From CAIQQQ01 sp037445025 (GTDB taxonomy: Bacteria; Pseudomonadota; Alphaproteobacteria; Acetobacterales; Acetobacteraceae), in contig JBBILI010000020.1 of NCBI GenBank assembly GCA_037445025.1, forward strand, positions 1-64,000: DNA of 64,000 nt, read 5' to 3'. This document shows, one piece after another, positions 57,740 to 64,000 of the stretch. Every line of letters begins with the position of its first letter. The stretch's first letter is position 1. The position numbers and the translations under genes are program-made. The notes beneath the pieces were generated by a model. The model ran no database searches, had not been told where the DNA came from, and saw only the letters and a list, made by a program, of their open reading frames with translations.

Positions 57740-58707
57740 GTGTCAGAAACGCTGCTCGATATCCGTGGGCTCAAGACGTGGTTCAAGACCGATGACGGGA
57801 TGGTGCAGGCCGTCGATGGCGTGAGCCTTACCGTGGCGAAGGGCGAGACGCTGGCCGTGGTGGGCGAATCGGGCAGCGGCAAGACGGTCACGGCCCGCTC
57901 GGTGCTCAAGCTGATCGACATGCCGCCCGGGCGTTTCGAATCCGGTCAGATCCTGTGGCGTGGGCGGGACCTCATTCCGCTCGGCAACGATGCGATGGAC
58001 AGCATCCGCGCCAAAGAGATCGCGATGGTGTTCCAGGAGCCGATGACCTCGCTGAACCCCGTCTATTCCGTGGGTGAGCAGATCGCGGAATCGCTGATCA
58101 CGCATGAAGGCCTGTCGAAGAAGGCGGCACTCGACGGCGCCGTCGAGATGCTAAGGCTGGTACAGATCTCGAGCCCCGAGCGGCGCGTGCATGACTATCC
58201 CCACCAGTTCTCCGGCGGGCAGCGGCAGCGGGTGATGATCGCCATGGCGCTCGCGTGCAAGCCGCAGCTGCTGATCGCCGACGAGCCGACCACGGCACTC
58301 GATGTCACCATCCAGGCACAGATCCTGGACCTGATGAACGACATGAAGCAGCGCTTCGGCATGGCGATCATGCTGATCACCCACGCCATGGGCGTGGTGG
58401 CGGAGAACGCCGAGCGCGTGGTGGTGATGTATGCCGGCAAGGTGGTGGAGGAGGCGACGGTGGAAGCCCTTTTCGCGCAGCCGCGCCACCCCTACACGCA
58501 GGGACTGATCCGATCGATCCCGCGCGTCGATGCGCATGCGGAAGGGCGGGTGCGGCTGGAGCAGATCCCCGGCACGGTGCCGAGCCTGCTGAACCCGCCG
58601 AAAGGCTGCCGCTTCGCCGCGCGCTGCCGGTTCACGATGGATATCTGCCGCACCACCGAGCCGCCGCTGCGCGAGGTCGGCGCGGGGCACAAAGTGGCGT
58701 GCGTGCT

Positions 58708-58711
<4 letters not shown>
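57740..58711 (+). CDS. dipeptide-type ABC transporter ATP-binding protein (DppD-like)
   Basis: A 323-residue ABC ATPase with the oligopeptide-importer C-terminal extension. Walker A is GESGSGKTVTARS, signature FSGGQRQRVMIAMALA, Walker B LLIADEPTTALD. The extension has CRFAARCRFTMDIC, which in this family binds a [4Fe-4S]-like or structural Cys cluster. It starts at GTG 57740 and overlaps the partner ATPase (GTGA). Confidence 0.93.
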
Positions 58712-59682
<971 letters not shown>

Positions 59683-59683
59683 C

Positions 59684-60799
59684 ATGAAGATCACCGCGAT
59701 CACGGCCTGGCAGGTCGATCTGCCGCTGCGCGAGGGCCGCTACAGCTGGTCCAACGGCAATTTCGTCGATGTGTTCGATGCCACCGTGGTGGCGGTGGAG
59801 ACGGACGAAGGGATCACCGGGTATGCCGAATGCTGCCCGCTGGGCTCGGCCTATCTGCCCTCCTACGCCGCGGGGGTGCGGGCGGGGCTGAAGGAGATCG
59901 GGCCGAAGCTGATCGGGCTCGACCCCACCAATCTCGGCGCGCTGAACCGGGCGATGGATGCGGCGCTGCGCGGCCATCCGTATGTGAAGGCGCCGATCGA
60001 CATCGCCTGCTGGGACATTCTGGGCAAGGTGACGGGTCTGCCGCTGCACACATTGCTTGGCGGGGCGGCGCAAGAGCGGGTGGCCCTGTACCGCGCGATC
60101 TCGCAGGAGGCGCCGGCGGCGATGGCGGCGAAGATCGCGGGGTATCGGGCCGAGGGCTACACCAGGTTCCAGCTCAAGGTGGGGGCGGACGCGGACACGG
60201 ATATTGCGCGCATCCACGCCACACGGGCGGTGCTGGGGAACTCCGACATTCTGGTGGCCGATGCCAACACGGGCTGGACGCGCCACGAGGCGGCGCGGGT
60301 GGTGGCGGCGGTGGCCGAGGTGGACGTGTATATCGAGCAGCCCTGCGCGAGCTATGCCGAATGCCTTTCCATCCGCCGACGCACCGCGCGGCCGTTCATC
60401 CTTGATGAGGTCATCGACGATGTCGGCACGCTGGTGCGCGGCCTGGGCGATGACGCGATGGACATCATCAATCTCAAGATCTCCAAGGTCGGCGGTCTCA
60501 CCAAGGCCAAGCTGATCCGCGACCTGTGTGTCGCCTCCGGGATTGCCATGACGATCGAGGACACCTGGGGCGGCGACATCGTCACCGCCACCATCGCCCA
60601 TCTCGCGCGTTCCACGCCGGAGGAGTTCTGCTTCTCGGCCACCGATTTCAACAGCTACGGTACCGTCACGATCGCCGATGGCGCGCCTGGCCGGGTGGAT
60701 GGGTTCATGACCACGACCGAGGCGCCGGGGCTGGGGATCACGCCGCGGATGGAGGTGCTGGGCCAGTCGGTGCTGCGGATCGGCTCCGGCGGGGCCTGA
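59684..60799 (+). CDS. mandelate racemase/muconate lactonizing enzyme family protein
   Basis: A 371-residue enolase-superfamily enzyme. Metal ligands are readable as Asp193 (VADANTG), Glu219 (IEQP) and Asp241 (FILDEVIDD); general-base lysines are Lys165 in FQLKVGAD and Lys265 in INLKISKVGG. The position usually Lys two before Lys165 is Gln, as in the hydroxyproline-betaine epimerase / cis-3-hydroxyproline dehydratase branch; dipeptide epimerases remain an alternative. ATG 59684 follows the importer directly, so the imported compound is probably epimerised or dehydrated by this enzyme. Confidence 0.88.
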   Translation: MKITAITAWQVDLPLREGRYSWSNGNFVDVFDATVVAVETDEGITGYAECCPLGSAYLPSYAAGVRAGLKEIGPKLIGLDPTNLGALNRAMDAALRGHPYVKAPIDIACWDILGKVTGLPLHTLLGGAAQERVALYRAISQEAPAAMAAKIAGYRAEGYTRFQLKVGADADTDIARIHATRAVLGNSDILVADANTGWTRHEAARVVAAVAEVDVYIEQPCASYAECLSIRRRTARPFILDEVIDDVGTLVRGLGDDAMDIINLKISKVGGLTKAKLIRDLCVASGIAMTIEDTWGGDIVTATIAHLARSTPEEFCFSATDFNSYGTVTIADGAPGRVDGFMTTTEAPGLGITPRMEVLGQSVLRIGSGGA

Positions 60800-60826
60800 C
60801 GGGCGCGACCGCGCGGGCCTGGCGCA

Positions 60827-62401
60827 TCACCGGGGCGGCAGGCCGCTGGTGGGGATGATCCGCGGCGTGGGCCCCGGGGGCGGCGGCACCAGTGCCATGA
60901 TGGTCGACGTATCCGGGTTGGTGATGTAGCTCACCAGCGACGTGGCTGATTTTCCCGGAGGCGGTGTCTGGCCGTCACAGATCAGCCCGATGTATTGCAG
61001 ATCCTCATCGAGAGCTTGCCTGTTGGCTGGCACCATCGGCGTCAGGTAACTCTTGCGATAGAGCCACAGCAGATCGGTTGGGGCGAATTCGAGCAGATCG
61101 CCAATGCCGAATGCCATGGGCTGCGGGAATTTGTCCGACAGGGTGAGGTTGCCCGATCGGCCGACGCCGAACTGCAAGGTGCCGCCGGCGCCGGTGAGGC
61201 TCCCCGTCAGTCCGGCGACCTTGGCCGCCTCGGCGGTCAGCAGACCTTGGGTGGCGGTCACCGGGTCTGTGGCTGTGACAGGCGCCGCAGGGGCGGCTGC
61301 CGGTGCTGGCGCCGGAGCAGGCGCGGGCGAAGGTGTGGCCGGTTTGGCGGTGGCTGCGGCGAGCGAGACGCCCAACTGGCCCGCAAGGGTGGAGGAGGAT
61401 TTGTAGGCATAGGAGATGGCGTGGGCATAGACCACCTCATTGGCCACCATGACCTGCATCTTGCTGTCGTTCAGCGTCTTGAGGTCGGGGAAGCAGGCGG
61501 CTGGCAGCAGGTCCGGCCGCTTCTGGCTGATATATTCGAGAAAGACGGATGGTGTGAACTGCTTGGCCGCAAGCCCTTCCTCCAGTTTGCGAAGCTGCTG
61601 TATCTCGACATCGAAGGGCAGATGGACCTCCTCGATATCGGTGAGCGAGATATCGAGACCCACGGCGGAGGACGCGCCCAGCCCGAGCTTGGCGAGGAAG
61701 CTGCTGATCGGGGCGGCTGCCCCCAGCTCGATGTCGGAGACGCTGGCAACCGAGATCTCCGGCAGCTCGACACGTCGCAGCCTCAGGTCGCTGGTGGCCC
61801 CCTGCTGCTGGATGTCATATGGGAATGACGGAGGTTTGGTGCCGGCGGGTGCGGGCGTGGGCTGGCACCTTGTGGCGAAATCGGCAGGGGGCGCGGGTGT
61901 GGGCGTCGGAGTCGGCGCCGGGGATTTTGGAGCGGGCTGCACCGCGGCCTGCGCCGAGGTGGTGATGGTGTCGGTTCGCGTGGTGCCGCCTGCCGTGATG
62001 CTGGTGGTGATGGTTGCACCGGTTCCGGCGGGCACAGGTGCCGGGGTGGGCGCAGGCGTGGCACCGCCTGGCGCGGGAGTGGCCGTGGTGCCGGCTGGCT
62101 GCAGTCTGTAGCGGGTACAATACGTGTCCCGGAGCGCCTGGTAGATGGAAGTCGGGTTGCTCGAACTGATGCGGTTCAACCAGACCGCTGGTGGGGCATC
62201 CGCGGTGTTCTCCAGCCTGGGGACATAGAGAAAGACATCGCCGATCTGAACATCTTCCTGCATCGGATAGATCGGGAGGAGATTGTATTGCTGGATGGAG
62301 TCGCTCCATCGTTTGGCGACAGGGATGCGCGGTGGGTCACCGGCGCAGGCGCTCAGCAGGATCGGGGCCAGAAGGGTCCAACGCGCGTGCGATACTGTCA
62401 T
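60827..62401 (-). CDS. Pro/Ala-rich lipoprotein, no recognised family
   Basis: A 524-residue protein with a lipoprotein signal: WTLLAPILLSAC ends in lipobox LSAC (Cys19), so the mature protein should be membrane-anchored. Two long Pro/Ala/Thr linkers (~103-185 and ~345-385, for example TPAPTPAPVPAG and PAPAPAPAPAAAP) divide it into segments. A helical middle (~195-335; LEEGLAAKQFTPSVFLEYIS) and a C-terminal segment (DLLEFAPTDLLWLYRKSYL) look folded. The name of no family can be given. It is convergent to the enolase-superfamily gene and unlinked in function. Confidence 0.7.
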   Translation of the reverse strand: MTVSHARWTLLAPILLSACAGDPPRIPVAKRWSDSIQQYNLLPIYPMQEDVQIGDVFLYVPRLENTADAPPAVWLNRISSSNPTSIYQALRDTYCTRYRLQPAGTTATPAPGGATPAPTPAPVPAGTGATITTSITAGGTTRTDTITTSAQAAVQPAPKSPAPTPTPTPAPPADFATRCQPTPAPAGTKPPSFPYDIQQQGATSDLRLRRVELPEISVASVSDIELGAAAPISSFLAKLGLGASSAVGLDISLTDIEEVHLPFDVEIQQLRKLEEGLAAKQFTPSVFLEYISQKRPDLLPAACFPDLKTLNDSKMQVMVANEVVYAHAISYAYKSSSTLAGQLGVSLAAATAKPATPSPAPAPAPAPAAAPAAPVTATDPVTATQGLLTAEAAKVAGLTGSLTGAGGTLQFGVGRSGNLTLSDKFPQPMAFGIGDLLEFAPTDLLWLYRKSYLTPMVPANRQALDEDLQYIGLICDGQTPPPGKSATSLVSYITNPDTSTIMALVPPPPGPTPRIIPTSGLPPR

Positions 62402-62707
62402 GGCATGATCCCTTCGTGGGTTCGGTGCAATGGTGCTCTGTCAGCGTGGCCGGCAGGCACTGGCGTGGCGTCAAGCTGCTGTGGTTCTGACCTGGTGTGT
62501 TGTCAGCTGCCGGCGGGTTCTTGGATATTCGTACCGGAGCAGCGACGATCGTAGATCGAAATTAAAATTCGGCAATTCACATGAACGTTATCCGGCGTGA
62601 GCACAGATCGGTGGGGAAGCGGCAACTTCTGCATACTTTCTAACGTGTTCGGGGCTTTTCACGCGTGCGTGAACTGCGCAGGCTGGGGCATCCTTGAGAG
62701 AGAGCAA
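62402..62707. other. 306-bp divergent intergenic region
   Basis: It separates the lipoprotein (minus) and gamma-glutamyltransferase (plus) genes. The part at 62555-62600 is AT-richer (GAAATTAAAATTC), compatible with a promoter, though no clear -35/-10 pair stands out. No coding frame is credible. A short perfect palindrome near its right end is listed separately. Confidence 0.5.
62658..62673. promoter_or_regulatory. palindromic operator candidate upstream of ggt
   Basis: TTCACGC-GT-GCGTGAA is a perfect 7-bp inverted repeat with a 2-base centre, ending 34 bases before the gamma-glutamyltransferase start. Size and symmetry fit a dimeric repressor site. Confidence 0.45.
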
Positions 62708-64000
62708 ATGATGAGCACCTTCCGCCCGACCGTTGCAGCCCGCCATGGCATGGTGGCCGCGGCCCATCCTTTGGCGGCCTCGGCCGGGGCCAGAATATTG
62801 GCCCGCGGCGGCACGGCGTTCGATGCGGCGGCCGCGGTCGGGGTCATGCTCAACGTGGTGGAGCCTTTCATGTCGGGCATGGCCGGGCTGGGGCTGGCCA
62901 CGATGTGGGTGGCGGCCGAGCGGCGGGTGCGGGTGCTCGATTTCGTGCCACCGGTGCCGGCGAGCTTTCCGGCGGAGCGGTTCACGTCCCGCTTCGAGCT
63001 GGCCCGTGGGGCGTTTTCGGTAGCGCCGCCGGGCAATCTGGCCGGGTGGTGCGAGATGGTGTGGCAGTACGGCCGCCTGTCGCTGGCCGAGATCTTCGCA
63101 CCGGCTGCCGAGGTTGCCGAGGATGGGTTCGCGTTGCTGGATTTCGGTGCCTATGAGTTCGCCGACCAGGCGCATGCGATGGCGCAGCATGCAGAGCTGT
63201 TCCCCAGCTGGTCCGCCACCTATGGCGCCCATGGCACCGGGGCGCGGCTCGGCTCGGTGATCCGTCAGCCGGATCTGGCGCGCACGCTGGCCGCCATTGG
63301 GGCGGAGGGGCCGGGCGTGTTCTATGAAGGCGCGATCGGGGCGATGGTGATCGACCATCTACGTTCGCTCGGTGGGACGCTGACGCTGGAGGATCTCGCT
63401 TCCGTGCGGCCGGTGTGGCAGGCGCCGGCGACGGCGCTGTATCGCGGTCTGCAGGTGAACCTGCCACCGCCGCCGTGCGAGGGGTTCCAGATTCTGCTGG
63501 CGTTGCGCATGCTGGATGCCTGCGATCTCGGCGGGCTGGTGCGCAACGGGGTTGATCATCTGGACACGGTGTTGCGCGCCATTCGTCTCGCGGCGGGGAT
63601 GCGGATCGCGCACAACAACCCGGCGCCGGAGATTTTGTCGTATCTGCTGTCGGATGCCGCCATTGCCGCGGCGGTGGCGCGGCTGCGCGATGGGACGCCG
63701 ATCGAGGGGCCGACCGAGCAGTGGATCGCGCCGGTGGCTGATCCGTCCGAGCCGCTCAATACCACATCGTTCTCGATCGGCGATCGGGAGGGCAATCTGG
63801 TGTGTGTGACGCAGAGCCTGGGCAGTGCGTTCGGCAGCGGCGTGGTGGTGCCGGGCACGGGCGTGTGCCTCAATAACTTCCTGCATTGGACGGATGTGCA
63901 GAAAGGCAGCCCCAACCAGGCGCGCGCCGGGGCTCCGCTGCCGATCTGCATGGCGCCGAGCATCACGCTGCGCGACGGCGCGCCGGTGCTGGCGCTTGGC
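62708..64000 (+). CDS. gamma-glutamyltransferase family protein (cut by window end)
   Basis: The first ~431 residues of a gamma-glutamyltransferase are seen; the frame is open at the window edge. N-terminal motifs are HGMVAAAHPLAASAGARIL and GGTAFDAAAAVGVMLNVVEP, followed by APPGNLAGWCEM. The autoprocessing/nucleophile threonine region is LNTTSFSIGDREGNLVCVTQSL, where the usual TTH reads TTS. These enzymes transfer or hydrolyse gamma-glutamyl groups, usually in the periplasm, but no signal peptide is evident here, so it may be a cytoplasmic YwrD-like member. ATG 62708 or 62711 is the start (GAGAGAGC upstream). Confidence 0.9.
   Translation, partial: MMSTFRPTVAARHGMVAAAHPLAASAGARILARGGTAFDAAAAVGVMLNVVEPFMSGMAGLGLATMWVAAERRVRVLDFVPPVPASFPAERFTSRFELARGAFSVAPPGNLAGWCEMVWQYGRLSLAEIFAPAAEVAEDGFALLDFGAYEFADQAHAMAQHAELFPSWSATYGAHGTGARLGSVIRQPDLARTLAAIGAEGPGVFYEGAIGAMVIDHLRSLGGTLTLEDLASVRPVWQAPATALYRGLQVNLPPPPCEGFQILLALRMLDACDLGGLVRNGVDHLDTVLRAIRLAAGMRIAHNNPAPEILSYLLSDAAIAAAVARLRDGTPIEGPTEQWIAPVADPSEPLNTTSFSIGDREGNLVCVTQSLGSAFGSGVVVPGTGVCLNNFLHWTDVQKGSPNQARAGAPLPICMAPSITLRDGAPVLALG

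Noticed and set aside
58255..58707. Upstream extension of the DppF-like ATPase
   Set aside because: It overlaps the well-conserved end of the DppD-like gene. The GTG at 58708 gives the family's normal N-terminus.

Overview
This is a high-GC chromosomal window whose gene content and gene order fit an alphaproteobacterium, most likely Acetobacteraceae/Rhodospirillales. That placement is inference. It rests on a Hint_2-domain secreted protein, the tandem cysteine desulfurase / [2Fe-2S] ferredoxin / mnmA cluster, an etfB-etfA-hbd block beside a small twin-membrane-segment protein, a DUF1185 gene, an elongator tRNA-Met of alphaproteobacterial type, and short AT-rich hairpin repeats between GC-rich genes. 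No rRNA, phage, insertion sequence or CRISPR array was seen.

Region by region. 1-2473 is a graveyard of gene pieces: a Hint-domain fragment, pieces of an amino-acid ABC transporter operon, and a GntR regulator fused in frame to the back half of mannonate dehydratase. The intact hexuronate gene (uxuB-like) and a tRNA-Met follow. 4049-8394 (minus strand) is a sulfur-mobilisation operon: cysE, two cysteine desulfurases, ferredoxin and mnmA. 8395-8951 has no recognisable gene. 8952-15360 holds an alpha/beta hydrolase, DUF1185, and a minus-strand run of etfB, etfA, hbd, MFS exporter and a glutamine-amidotransferase-type hydrolase. 15338-22166 is a plus-strand run: MscS channel, 2OG-Fe dioxygenase, a NitT/TauT-type ABC importer and an isopenicillin-N-synthase-like dioxygenase. 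22379-29838 has a MaoC hydratase, a methyltransferase, CDP-diacylglycerol pyrophosphatase, a three-gene phosphorelay cluster (kinase, receiver, large hybrid kinase with a LOV-like domain lacking its cysteine) and a gamma-carbonic anhydrase.

30070-33888 encodes the most striking product: a 1272-residue protein joining adhesin-like beta repeats, a zinc metallopeptidase domain (HEIGHAIGFNH plus Met-turn), a serralysin-like beta region and an intact Hint domain. 33908-43004 is a catabolic block (SDR, BKACE-type enzyme, NtaA-type flavin monooxygenase, class V aminotransferase-fold enzyme, amidase, aspartoacylase-like deacylase, N,N-dimethylformamidase large subunit) that looks built for an amide- or N-acyl-containing compound. 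43122-49000 has a small membrane protein, a TTC38-like TPR protein, a divergent PNPOx/MocR pair with a coupled Lrp regulator, a 49-residue membrane protein and a shikimate dehydrogenase homologue. 48993-51772 is an unusual open frame running from a TetR domain into a PAS-PAS-histidine kinase, followed by a receiver protein; then a LysR regulator and a YeiH-family transporter. 54043-60799 is a dipeptide-type ABC importer with an enolase-superfamily enzyme, followed by an orphan Pro/Ala-rich lipoprotein and a gamma-glutamyltransferase cut by the window end.

Across the window, AT-rich double-hairpin repeats recur at six gene ends, five of them between convergent genes, which suggests bidirectional terminators. 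A separate 33-bp palindrome occurs twice.
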